NCBI GenBank assembly: GCA_900542575.1
Contig: UQOE01000041.1
Span: 1 to 12,338 of the forward strand
Direction of reading: 5' to 3'
Length of the DNA: 12,338 bases
Source: an uncultured Oscillospiraceae bacterium
Lineage (GTDB): Bacteria > Bacillota > Clostridia > Oscillospirales > Acutalibacteraceae
The notes under the pieces are model-generated. The model had not been told where the DNA came from, did no database searches, and saw nothing but the letters and a program-made list of their open reading frames with translations. Shown piece by piece: positions 1 through 6,417 of the stretch. The translations under genes were made by a program, and so were the position numbers. Positions within the stretch are counted from its first letter, which is position 1, and every line of letters begins with the position of its first letter.

Positions 1-1522
1 TATTATTTACATCATTTTTCTTATTTACACCATCTAAGGACTTCATTGTCGGGAAGAGCAGGACGTCACGGATGGCGGGGGTGTCGGTCAGGAGCATGAC
101 CAGACGGTCAATGCCGTAGCCGATGCCGCCTGTCGGAGGCATGCCGATTTCCATGGCGTGGAGGAAGTCTTCGTCGGTGTGGTTGGCCTCTTCGTCGCCG
201 GCCGCCGCAAGGGCATCCTGGGCGGCAAAACGCTCGCGCTGGTCGATGGGATCATTCAGCTCGGAGTAGGCGTTGCACATTTCCCAGCCATTGATGTAGA
301 GCTCAAAGCGCTCAACCTTGGACGGGTCATCCGGCTTTTTCTTGGTCAGCGGGGAGATCTCAATGGGATGGTCCATGATGAAGGTCGGCTGGATCATCTT
401 GTCCTCGCAGAACTCGTCGAAGAACAGGTTGACGATGTCGCCCTTCTTGTGGCGATCCTCGTACTCAATGCCCTTCTCGTCGGCGAGCTTTTTGGCCTCT
501 TCGTCGGTCTCTACCTGGTCGAAGTCGATGCCGGTCTGCTCCTTGATGGCGTCTACCATCGTGAGACGGCGGAACGGCTTGCCGAGGTCAATCTCGGTGC
601 CGTTATAGGTGATGGTTGTGGAGCCGTTGACCTTTTCGGCGAGATACCTGAACATGCTCTCAGTGAGTTCCATCATGCCGTTGTAGTCGGTGTAGGCCTG
701 ATACAGCTCCATCAGCGTAAATTCGGGGTTGTGCTTGGTGTCGACGCCCTCGTTGCGGAAGACGCGGCCGATTTCATAGACACGCTCCAGACCGCCAATG
801 ATGAGACGCTTTAAGTAGAGTTCCAGAGAGATGCGGAGCTTGACGTCCTCATCCAGTGCGTTGTAGTGGGTCTCAAATGGACGGGCCGCAGCGCCGCCGG
901 CGTTGCTGACCAGCATGGGGGTCTCCACCTCCATGAAGTCACGGGCGGACAGGAAGTTACGGATTTCCTGAATGATCTTGGACCGCTTCATGAAGACCTC
1001 TTTGGAATCCTCATTCATGATAAGGTCCAGGTAGCGCTGGCGATACCGCTGGTCGGTGTCGGTCAGTCCGTGGAACTTCTCCGGCAGCGGATACAGCGAC
1101 TTCGAGAGAAGGGTCACCTCTTTGGCGTGGACCGTAATTTCACCGGTTCTGGTCTTGAAGACAAAGCCCTTGACGCCGACGATGTCACCGATGTCCATTT
1201 TCTTGAAGTGCTTGTAAGCGTCTTCGCCGAGGTCGTCCCGGGCGACATAGACCTGAATGCGGCCGTCGCGGTCCTGAACGTTGCAGAATGAGGCCTTGCC
1301 CATGACGCGCTTAAACATCATGCGGCCGGCGATGGAGACATCCTTTCCCTCGTACTGCTCGTAGTTATCCTTAATCTGTGTGCTGTGCTCCGTCTGGTCG
1401 TATTTGACGATCTTAAACGGATCCTGGCCCGCCTCCTGGAGTGCCTGAAGCTTTTCCATGCGGACCTTCTGAAGCTGGCCCACGTTCTGGGCCGGCTTGC
1501 TGTTCTTGTTATTCTGCGGCAT
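1..1522 (-). CDS. lysS: Lysine--tRNA ligase (class II), 3' end beyond window
   Basis: Charges tRNA-Lys with lysine in the cytoplasm. The 507 residues in the window show an N-terminal helix, an OB-fold anticodon domain at about 62-140, and a class II catalytic core. Motif 2 is visible as FRNEGVDTKHNPEFT (255-269), the substrate loop as HPIEISPLTKK (385-395), and motif 3 as GIGYGIDRL (466-474). The ATG at 1522 is preceded by GAGGGAG with 9 nt spacing. It lies 21 nt downstream of greA, a pairing common in Bacillota, and is probably the last gene of the unit starting near 4957. The frame is still open at base 2. The usual family C-terminus, just after LLFPTMK (488-494), has already been passed by about 13 polar residues (LDGVNKKNDVNN), so there is a short tail whose end is not seen. 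The identification is secure. Confidence 0.97.
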   Translation of the reverse strand, partial: MPQNNKNSKPAQNVGQLQKVRMEKLQALQEAGQDPFKIVKYDQTEHSTQIKDNYEQYEGKDVSIAGRMMFKRVMGKASFCNVQDRDGRIQVYVARDDLGEDAYKHFKKMDIGDIVGVKGFVFKTRTGEITVHAKEVTLLSKSLYPLPEKFHGLTDTDQRYRQRYLDLIMNEDSKEVFMKRSKIIQEIRNFLSARDFMEVETPMLVSNAGGAAARPFETHYNALDEDVKLRISLELYLKRLIIGGLERVYEIGRVFRNEGVDTKHNPEFTLMELYQAYTDYNGMMELTESMFRYLAEKVNGSTTITYNGTEIDLGKPFRRLTMVDAIKEQTGIDFDQVETDEEAKKLADEKGIEYEDRHKKGDIVNLFFDEFCEDKMIQPTFIMDHPIEISPLTKKKPDDPSKVERFELYINGWEMCNAYSELNDPIDQRERFAAQDALAAAGDEEANHTDEDFLHAMEIGMPPTGGIGYGIDRLVMLLTDTPAIRDVLLFPTMKSLDGVNKKNDVNN

Positions 1523-1543
1523 TCTTGCTTGCTCCCTCTTGTC

Positions 1544-2029
1544 TTACTTCTTCTTCTGCTCAATATTGTCAATACGATAAGTGATTTTGCCGGCAGGTGC
1601 CTCGACCTCGACAACGTCGCCTTCGCGGTGGCCGAGCAATGCTTTGCCCAGCGGGGATTCATCGGAGAGTTTGCCGTTGAGCGGGTCGGCCTGTGTGAAT
1701 GTGACAATGGTGTAGACTTCCTCTTCATCGAGGTCGATGTCGCGGATGGTTACCGTGGAAGACATGTTAACCGTATCGGCGGACATCTCAGACTCGTCGA
1801 TAATTTCGGCATTCTGAAGGATGGCCTCAAGTTCCTGGATACGGGACTCCATTTTGCCCTGTTCGGATTTGGCCTCATCGTACTCGGAGTTCTCGGAGAG
1901 GTCGCCGAAGGACAGCGCCACTTTAATTTTTTCGGACATCTCCCGGCGGCCGACGCTCTTTAAGTTGTCGAGCTCGTCCTGGAGTTCCTGGTAACCTTCC
2001 CGGGTCAGCTTGATTTTCTCGATTGCCAT
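1544..2029 (-). CDS. greA: Transcription elongation factor GreA
   Basis: Binds the RNA polymerase secondary channel and stimulates cleavage of backtracked transcripts. The 161 residues match the family length. The N-terminal coiled coil (about 1-75) carries the acidic tip motif GDLSENSEYDEAK (42-54), which positions the catalytic magnesium. The C-terminal FKBP-like domain has the signature SPLGKALLGHREGD (125-138). I chose ATG 2029 because AAGGGA lies 8 nt upstream of it; an in-frame TTG at 2035 would be only a few bases from that site. The gap to ricT is 65 nt and the gap to lysS is 21 nt, so it probably belongs to the same transcript as both. Nothing is odd in the protein. Confidence 0.97.
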   Translation of the reverse strand: MAIEKIKLTREGYQELQDELDNLKSVGRREMSEKIKVALSFGDLSENSEYDEAKSEQGKMESRIQELEAILQNAEIIDESEMSADTVNMSSTVTIRDIDLDEEEVYTIVTFTQADPLNGKLSDESPLGKALLGHREGDVVEVEAPAGKITYRIDNIEQKKK

Positions 2030-2094
2030 ATTCAAAATCCCTTTCGTGTCAAATAGTTTGTTCGTGTATGTTGACTGTACCGCGCGGAGTCGGT

Positions 2095-2964
2095 TCAGTT
2101 TTTCTCAATTTTGCGGAGGTTCTCGTCGTCCCGTCCACGGCGCCGGCTGTGGCCCTGGCGCACCGGTTTGACCTGTGTGCGGTTGACGCTGACGGGCGGT
2201 GCATCTGGAGTCTTGTCCATCTGTACTTTCATTTCGCCGGAGATCAGGTTCTCGTCGACGACGATGCCGCGGCCGTCTTTTGTCTCGACGACGCTGCCCA
2301 CCCTCGGCGTAATCTTCGTCAGATGCTCATACGCCGCCTCCTCATACTGCAGGCAGCACATGAGGCGGCCGCAGGTGCCGGAGATTTTAGCGGGATTCAG
2401 GGAAAGGCCCTGCAGTTTCGCCATTTTAATAGATACCGGATTAAATTCGCACAGATGGTTCTTGCAGCAGAGCGGCCGGCCGCAGATGCCGAGTCCGCCG
2501 TAGAGCTTGGCCTCGTCCCGGACGCCGATCTGCCGCAGCTCTATGCGGGTTTTAAACACGCCGGCCAGGTCCTTGACCAGTTCCCGGAAGTCCACACGGC
2601 CGTCCGCCGTGAAGAAAAACAGGATTTTTTTGTTGTCGAAGGTGTATTCTGCGCTGACGAGCTTCATTTCGAGCCCGTGTTTGGCGATTTTTTTCTCGCA
2701 GATATCATAGGCACGTTTTGCGCGCCGTTTGTTGTCTTCAATATGTTTTAAGTCTGCAGACGTCGCCTTGCGAATAATGGGCTTCAGCTCGGCCGGCACC
2801 GCATCTTCTTCCACTTCGCGGTTGGCGATGGCGACTTTTCCGCACTCCACGCCGCGGGCGGTCTCTACGATAACGGGGTCGCCCACCTCAAACGTGACGC
2901 CGGCGGGGTCAAAGGTGTAGATTTTGCCGACTTCGCGGAAGCGGACGCCGATGGTGTCGATCAT
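2095..2964 (-). CDS. ricT: RicT/YaaT, PSP1-domain iron-sulfur protein
   Basis: RicT (YaaT) is part of the RicA-RicF-RicT complex, which in Bacillus subtilis carries two 4Fe-4S clusters and promotes RNase Y-dependent mRNA processing, competence and sporulation. The 289 residues begin IDTIGVRF and contain the PSP1 region (about 55-145). The cysteine-rich core follows: GICGRPLCC (159-167), C172 and GTCGRLMCC (196-204), all of the kind known as cluster ligands in this family. The tail after 268 is basic and variable. The start is decided by the ribosome site: GGAGG sits 5 nt before ATG 2964. The upstream in-frame ATG at 2976 would overlap that site and adds four residues not typical of the family. 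It lies 15 nt after holB, the same order as in B. subtilis. No ricA or ricF is visible in this window. Confidence 0.93.
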   Translation of the reverse strand: MIDTIGVRFREVGKIYTFDPAGVTFEVGDPVIVETARGVECGKVAIANREVEEDAVPAELKPIIRKATSADLKHIEDNKRRAKRAYDICEKKIAKHGLEMKLVSAEYTFDNKKILFFFTADGRVDFRELVKDLAGVFKTRIELRQIGVRDEAKLYGGLGICGRPLCCKNHLCEFNPVSIKMAKLQGLSLNPAKISGTCGRLMCCLQYEEAAYEHLTKITPRVGSVVETKDGRGIVVDENLISGEMKVQMDKTPDAPPVSVNRTQVKPVRQGHSRRRGRDDENLRKIEKN

Positions 2965-2979
2965 GGTTGCCTCCATATA

Positions 2980-3861
2980 TTAGTCCCATGCGGCGGCAGC
3001 CAGGTTGCTGCACAGCCGGGTCAGGGTAAGATTTTTGTTTGCGTGCCGGTTGACGGCATCGGCTATGCCGCCGGCTGCGCGCTCTAAATTCATGAGCCGA
3101 TCGGTTGAAAAGCGGTCGGCCAGTGCCGCCGCGGCCTCGGGCTGGCCGGACATGGAACTGCTCTGGCCGTTCTGTGCCACCAGCGCATCCCGCAGGATAA
3201 GCCGCAGCTCCTCCAGCGCCTCCGGGAGAAGGTCGTATTTCTTTTCAAACTTTGCCGCCGCTGAGAGCAGCTTCCGCTCCTTCCCGGTGCACAGTGCCCG
3301 GGCAAGATTCAGCGCCGCTTCCCGCGCATCTTCGGTAAACTCACTGCTGGCCTCGTCCCCGTCGCCGCTGTCCAGACTGAACACTGCGGTGCGTGAGAGC
3401 ACGGTTCCCAGCAGCGCCGCCTTCGAAGGCGTACAGAGCAGAAACGTCGCGTACTGCGGCGGCTCTTCCAGAATTTTCAGCAACGCGTTCTGGGCATAGT
3501 CCTGCATGAGGTCCGCCTGGTCAATAATGTAGACCTTGCTGTCACTCTCATTCGGCAGAATATAGGCATCGTCCCGCATGCGCCGGATGACGTCGACGGA
3601 CAGCGTCTTGTGCCCCACTTCCGGGACAACATGCACGATGTCCGGGTGAATGCCGGCCGCCGCCTTCCGGCAGGGCCCGCAGTTTCCGCAGGGCTTTCCA
3701 ACCGGCGCCGTGCAGACCAGCGCCTGTGCAACCGCTTCAGCAAGACGGAGCCGCGCGTTCTGCGTGCCGCCGTCCAGGACCATGGCATGGGGTACACGGC
3801 CACTGTCCACCAGCGCTTCCACGCGCCGGACCGCCTGGCGGTCTACGCCCTCAAGTTCCAT
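2980..3861 (-). CDS. holB: DNA polymerase III delta-prime subunit
   Basis: Clamp-loader stator subunit that helps open and load the beta sliding clamp. It has 293 residues, close to the family norm. The AAA+ domain I carries the zinc site with C50, C58, C61 and C64. A Walker-B-like strand VYIIDQADLM (110-119) and the block ALLKILEEPP (126-135) follow. The P-loop position (DGGTQNARLR, 30-39) has no GK[ST], so it is unlikely to hydrolyse ATP, as in Escherichia coli delta-prime. The usual SRC motif reads SRT (156-158), with the arginine kept. The C-terminal helical domain (about 170-293) is diverged. ATG 3861 has AAAGGAG 9 nt upstream, within the end of the preceding gene, from which it is separated by 3 nt. 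DnaX is the main alternative, but length and the lost P-loop argue against it. Confidence 0.93.
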   Translation of the reverse strand: MELEGVDRQAVRRVEALVDSGRVPHAMVLDGGTQNARLRLAEAVAQALVCTAPVGKPCGNCGPCRKAAAGIHPDIVHVVPEVGHKTLSVDVIRRMRDDAYILPNESDSKVYIIDQADLMQDYAQNALLKILEEPPQYATFLLCTPSKAALLGTVLSRTAVFSLDSGDGDEASSEFTEDAREAALNLARALCTGKERKLLSAAAKFEKKYDLLPEALEELRLILRDALVAQNGQSSSMSGQPEAAAALADRFSTDRLMNLERAAGGIADAVNRHANKNLTLTRLCSNLAAAAWD

Positions 3862-3864
3862 GGG

Positions 3865-4911
3865 TCAGGACTCCTTTTTGCGGTTTCGTCCGCCTTTGGT
3901 CACCTTCGGCGGCTCAGCCTGTTCCTCCGGGGCCTTCGCGGCGGCAGACGCTTCGGAGCCGGAGACCGCTGCAGGTTTCCCGGTCTTTTCAGCAGCGCGC
4001 GCCGCCGCGTCCGGATGGGCGGAGATGGTCTCCTCTTTCTCCCCGGGCAGCATATGGATAAGCAGTCCGGTCAGGAAGAGCGCCGTCGTAAAGTCTGCAA
4101 TATGCAAAGGGTAAGCAGATGTCATTTTTTCTCCGTTCCCGGTCAGGAAGAGCAGCACCGGTGCCAGTGCAGTAACATAGCCCAGAAACAGAGCGGTGAT
4201 GCCGCAGAAATACAGCACCCAGCTGCTGCGCTCCTGCCCCACCTGCGCCGAAATGCGTGCAAAGGCAAACAGTGCCAGAGCGGCAAAGCACAGGAAAAGG
4301 ATTTCCAGAAACAGCTGAGAGACATTCTTGAATTTAATGGGCAGTAAAAAGTCGCGCAGCAGCCGCGCAATGGCCCACAGAATGGGGTTCATGGCGAGAA
4401 TGCTGACGAGACGATTGCGATAAAAGCTGTCTCCGCGGAACTGGGAGACGGTGTAAAAGACAAAATAGGCCGCGGAGAGGAAAGCGAATACCGCCTCCAG
4501 AAGCATGGGAATAAAGCCCGTGCTCATGAGGCTGGAGCCGTAATAGGGGTCAAAAGGATCGGTCTCCGCTTTTACGGACACAGCCTTTAATACAGCCTGT
4601 ACAAAGTCGGCGAGGAAGCCGATGGATGCCAGTGTCCCAAACACGCCCAGGAAAATACTGCGCTCCTCCGGGAAGTCTGGCTTCGGGAGTTTTCGGCTGA
4701 ACCGAATGAGTACAAACGAAGCAATTACAACGATAAGAACCAGCGCATAGAGCACCCACATGGAGACGCTGTTGGCGGTATTCCAGAAGCCGGTCTCCGG
4801 GTCAATCTGCCGACTCAGCTGGAAGGTGCGGAGCGGCACCCCGATTAGCACTGCCGCAGCCGCGACAAGCAGCGCGACAGCCGGTGTGAACCAGCGCGAT
4901 TTACTGTTCAT
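3865..4911 (-). CDS. Unrecognised membrane protein with 8 predicted helices
   Basis: I do not recognise this 348-residue protein. Eight hydrophobic stretches are visible at about 10-28, 49-70, 85-105, 130-153, 168-189, 199-219, 230-257 and 266-288. A hydrophilic tail (about 290-348) rich in alanine, proline, glutamate and lysine ends in a basic patch (GGRNRKKES). The even helix number would put both ends on one side, probably the cytoplasm. Loop 3-4 contains DPFDPYYG (118-125). No cleavable signal peptide, lipobox or transport motif is evident. AAGGA precedes ATG 4911 by 9 nt. It is the first gene after a consensus promoter (4964-4992) and is followed after 3 nt by holB, so it heads a transcript otherwise made of information-processing genes. 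Reading frame, codon use and ribosome site are like its neighbours, so it is a real gene, but its function is unknown. Confidence 0.85.
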   Translation of the reverse strand: MNSKSRWFTPAVALLVAAAAVLIGVPLRTFQLSRQIDPETGFWNTANSVSMWVLYALVLIVVIASFVLIRFSRKLPKPDFPEERSIFLGVFGTLASIGFLADFVQAVLKAVSVKAETDPFDPYYGSSLMSTGFIPMLLEAVFAFLSAAYFVFYTVSQFRGDSFYRNRLVSILAMNPILWAIARLLRDFLLPIKFKNVSQLFLEILFLCFAALALFAFARISAQVGQERSSWVLYFCGITALFLGYVTALAPVLLFLTGNGEKMTSAYPLHIADFTTALFLTGLLIHMLPGEKEETISAHPDAAARAAEKTGKPAAVSGSEASAAAKAPEEQAEPPKVTKGGRNRKKES

Positions 4912-4963
4912 TGACGATCATCCTTCAGGGCACAATGCCACAATTAAAACTAAAGTACAAGCT

Positions 4964-4992
4964 ATTATAATACATCGGATTTTGGGAGTCAA
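4964..4992 (-). promoter_or_regulatory. Sigma-A promoter of the membrane protein-holB-ricT-greA-lysS unit
   Basis: On the minus strand TTGACT (4992-4987) is separated by exactly 17 nt from TATAAT (4969-4964). The transcript would start near 4957, leaving a leader of about 45 nt before ATG 4911. It lies just downstream of the rpmA terminator, so this unit can be expressed independently. The -10 region is a palindrome (TATTATAATA), but the plus strand has no matching -35, so I assign only the minus direction. Confidence 0.85.
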
Positions 4993-5008
4993 TGAAGTGC
5001 CTGCGCGG

Positions 5009-5045
5009 AAAAAGCAGCCGGCAGCGGAGCCCGGCGGGCCCGCTG
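5009..5045 (-). terminator. Possible second, weak terminator hairpin
   Basis: In the minus direction a GC-rich hairpin is formed by CAGCGG plus GCCC-type arms across 5045-5022 (one bulged base, loop of about 3 nt). It is followed after about 8 nt by TTTTT (5013-5009). The gap between stem and U-tract makes termination here weak at best. It lies between the strong terminator at 5050-5098 and the next promoter, so it may act as a backup. Confidence 0.35.
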
Positions 5046-5049
5046 ATTC

Positions 5050-5098
5050 CTAAGAAAAAGCAAAGAACCGCTGCGCAGCTCGCGGGCTGTGCAGCGGT
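5050..5098 (-). terminator. Intrinsic terminator of rplU-prp-rpmA
   Basis: Reading leftward, arm ACCGCTGCACAGC (5098-5086) pairs with GCTGCGCAGCGGT (5079-5067): 13 positions with a single A-C mismatch and a 6-nt loop (CCGCGA). It is followed by TCTTTGCTTTTTCTT. It sits about 30 nt after the rpmA stop codon and separates that unit from the next promoter. Strong hairpin with a U-rich tail. Confidence 0.9.
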
Positions 5099-5127
5099 CC
5101 TGTTTCACACACATGTTATTGCAGTGA

Positions 5128-5415
5128 TTACTGCTCTTCTGCAGCGTAAACGCTTACTTTCTTGCGGTCTTTGCCGACGCGCTCGAAGCGGACGGTGCCG
5201 TCGATGAGAGCAAACAGAGTATCGTCCGAACCCTTGCCGACATTGTTGCCGGGATGGATGTGGGTTCCGCGCTGGCGAACGAGGATGTTGCCGGCGGAGA
5301 CGTACTGACCGTCTGCGCGTTTTACGCCAAGACGCTTGGACTCGGAGTCACGGCCGTTGTGGGAGGAACCCTGTCCTTTTTTATGCGCAAAGAGCTGAAT
5401 GTTAATTTTGAGCAT
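5128..5415 (-). CDS. rpmA: 50S ribosomal protein bL27, with cleavable N-terminus
   Basis: Structural protein of the large subunit; its N-terminus reaches toward the peptidyl transferase centre. The 95 residues carry the bL27 core (AHKKGQGSSHNGRDS, 10-24; GTHIHPGNNVG, 50-60). As in other Bacillota there is a nine-residue leader, MLKINIQLF, ending where the protease Prp cuts (between F9 and A10). The family consensus before the cut is FF; here it is LF. The gene for that protease is directly upstream and ends 3 nt before this start. The ribosome site GAGGTG lies 6 nt before ATG 5415, inside the end of prp. A terminator follows at 5050-5098. Confidence 0.98.
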   Translation of the reverse strand: MLKINIQLFAHKKGQGSSHNGRDSESKRLGVKRADGQYVSAGNILVRQRGTHIHPGNNVGKGSDDTLFALIDGTVRFERVGKDRKKVSVYAAEEQ

Positions 5416-5418
5416 GAT

Positions 5419-5733
5419 CTACACCTCTCTGATTTGAATGTCGTCCGAATACTGCTCGGATAAGGCCTCTACGTGAAGTTCCAGTCCCCTGAGAAGCTCC
5501 TGTGCCCGCTCTGCATGCTCCCGGGAAAGACGGAGGTCCATGGACCCGTCTTCGACGGAGATATCTGCCGAAAGTCCCATTATGTCGGTAATGGTGTTGG
5601 CCGTCAGATAGGCGGCGGAGGAAACAGCGGCGCATACGATGTCGCTGCCCAGCTCGGCGTAGTCAGAATGGCCGGAGAAGGAGTAGCCGCGGAGGGTTCC
5701 GTCGGCGTCCTTAAAAAAGGCGACCTGGATCAT
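5419..5733 (-). CDS. prp: Ribosomal-processing cysteine protease Prp
   Basis: Removes the N-terminal leader of bL27, a step essential in Staphylococcus aureus. The 104 residues contain the family block GHSDYAELGSDIVCAAVSS (21-39), with catalytic H22 and C34 and the conserved D31 between them. Its position between rplU and rpmA is the standard arrangement in Bacillota. The start ATG 5733 is 12 nt after the rplU stop, and no purine-rich ribosome site is present in that gap (TCACTTGTTTCT) or just before it. Translation therefore probably depends on ribosomes finishing rplU, which would keep the protease scarce compared with the ribosomal proteins. Formerly annotated as YsxB. Confidence 0.95.
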   Translation of the reverse strand: MIQVAFFKDADGTLRGYSFSGHSDYAELGSDIVCAAVSSAAYLTANTITDIMGLSADISVEDGSMDLRLSREHAERAQELLRGLELHVEALSEQYSDDIQIREV

Positions 5734-5745
5734 AGAAACAAGTGA

Positions 5746-6057
5746 TTAGCCGTTGATGGCGCCGATTTCAACCTTGGTGTAAGGCTGTCTGTGGCCCATT
5801 TTACGTTTCTCGTTCTTTTTCGGTTTGTAGGTGAAGACGGTGATCTTCTTGCCCTTGCCGTTCTTGACGGCTTTGGCCTCTACGTTTGCACCGTCGACAT
5901 AAGGAGTGCCGACTTTGATGCCGTCGTCGCTGCCGACTGCAAGCACCTTGTCAAACGTGATGGCGGAGTCTGCTTCGACATCCAGCTTCTCGATGTAGAT
6001 GACGTCGCCGGTCTCAACCTTGTACTGTTTTCCACCGGTCTCAATAACTGCGTACAT
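5746..6057 (-). CDS. rplU: 50S ribosomal protein bL21
   Basis: Large-subunit protein that binds 23S rRNA. The 103 residues match the family: MYAVIETGGKQYKV at the start, the loop GTPYVDGA (50-57), and the C-terminal block FTYKPKKNEKRKMGHRQPYT (75-94). I chose ATG 6057 because GGAAGG lies 8 nt upstream and the protein aligns there. The frame stays open to 6138, but that extra stretch is the untranslated leader, since the promoter's start point falls near 6137. First gene of the rplU-prp-rpmA unit. Confidence 0.98.
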   Translation of the reverse strand: MYAVIETGGKQYKVETGDVIYIEKLDVEADSAITFDKVLAVGSDDGIKVGTPYVDGANVEAKAVKNGKGKKITVFTYKPKKNEKRKMGHRQPYTKVEIGAING

Positions 6058-6137
6058 GGGAAATACCTTCCTTGTTTTAGACTCGCTACGACGGGGGGAG
6101 CGAAACGCCCACTTTTCCTGACCCGTAATATGCGGCA
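6058..6137 (-). promoter_or_regulatory. Structured mRNA leader of rplU, candidate L21 leader
   Basis: About 80 nt lie between the inferred transcription start and rplU. ACGGG (6126-6122) can pair with CCCGT (6095-6091), enclosing a hairpin of GGGCG (6110-6106) with CG..CCC (6102-6096, two bases bulged). An alternative pairing, TCGCT (6103-6099) with AGCGA (6087-6083), excludes the inner hairpin. An L21 leader, a presumed autoregulatory RNA for rplU, is known upstream of rplU in Bacillota. Position and the GCGAGTCTAAAACAAGGAAGG stretch before the start fit, but I cannot run the covariance model. Confidence 0.5.
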
Positions 6138-6143
6138 TGCAGT

Positions 6144-6172
6144 ATTATAGCATGGCCCGTCAACCGAATCAA
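6144..6172 (-). promoter_or_regulatory. Sigma-A promoter of rplU-prp-rpmA (extended -10)
   Basis: On the minus strand TTGATT (6172-6167) is followed after 17 nt by TATAAT (6149-6144), with TGC directly before the -10, giving an extended -10 element. Such a strong promoter fits ribosomal protein genes. The start point would be near 6137. Confidence 0.85.
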
Positions 6173-6209
6173 CCAAAAAATTACCGGTACATCCCCTTAA
6201 TTTTTTCGG
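6173..6209 (-). terminator. AT-rich inverted repeat, possible terminator after the small ORF
   Basis: Arms AAAAAATTA and TAATTTTTT (6206-6198 and 6183-6175 on the minus strand) pair perfectly over 9 bp. An outer CC/GG pair is added after one bulged base, and an inner GG/CC can form within the 14-nt loop. The downstream arm itself supplies the U-run. It spans the stop codon of the small ORF and ends 1 nt before the -35 of the rplU promoter. The weak A-U stem makes terminator activity uncertain; because it is symmetrical it could act in both directions. Confidence 0.4.
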
Positions 6210-6417
6210 CGGTCCGAAGCCGGAAAAAGTTCTTCATAAACTTCTTTACATGCTGTTTTCTGCTTTTTTTTGCGCGTCTGGCCTTTTTCTCTTCTTTGGC
6301 CTCAGCGCGGTCCTCCGAGCGGATCTGCGCCCGCAGTCTGAGGTCAGCTTTGTCTCTTCCCAATTTGCTCCACAGGTTCGGCAGCGTTTTGGTCGACAGT
6401 GTGGTCTTCTGCGTCAT
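6181..6417 (-). CDS. Small, strongly basic protein of unknown function
   Basis: A 78-residue ORF with 26 lysine plus arginine against 8 acidic residues. The central part (about 20-60) is an uninterrupted charged stretch likely to form one helix; the end (FMKNFFRLRTAEKIKGMYR) is amphipathic and basic. ATG 6417 has AAAGGGG 9 nt upstream. It overlaps the last 74 nt of lgt in another frame, and its remaining 163 nt are outside any other gene. I do not recognise a family. It could bind nucleic acid or ribosomes, or lie on the inner membrane face, but this is only composition. A shorter form starting at the internal TTG inside the overlap (GGAG 4 nt before it) is possible. The open 3' half and the ribosome site favour a real gene. 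Confidence 0.55.
   Translation of the reverse strand: MTQKTTLSTKTLPNLWSKLGRDKADLRLRAQIRSEDRAEAKEEKKARRAKKSRKQHVKKFMKNFFRLRTAEKIKGMYR

Noticed and set aside
158..814. Plus-strand frame of 218 codons opposite lysS
   Set aside because: Antisense shadow of the lysyl-tRNA synthetase core.
2045..2103. Hairpin between ricT and greA (ACTGAACCG with CGGTACAGT) as a terminator or separate greA promoter
   Set aside because: The stem has a mismatch and no T-run follows. The TTTGACA-like sequence near 2055 has no -10 before the greA start. I treat greA as part of the ricT transcript.
4966..4971. Plus-strand TATAAT within the palindromic -10
   Set aside because: No -35 at a suitable distance on the plus strand and no plus-strand gene downstream.
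6058..6138. Upstream extension of the rplU frame
   Set aside because: It would begin about at the inferred transcription start, has no ribosome site, and the bL21 family starts at MYAVIETGGKQ; the stretch is the structured leader.
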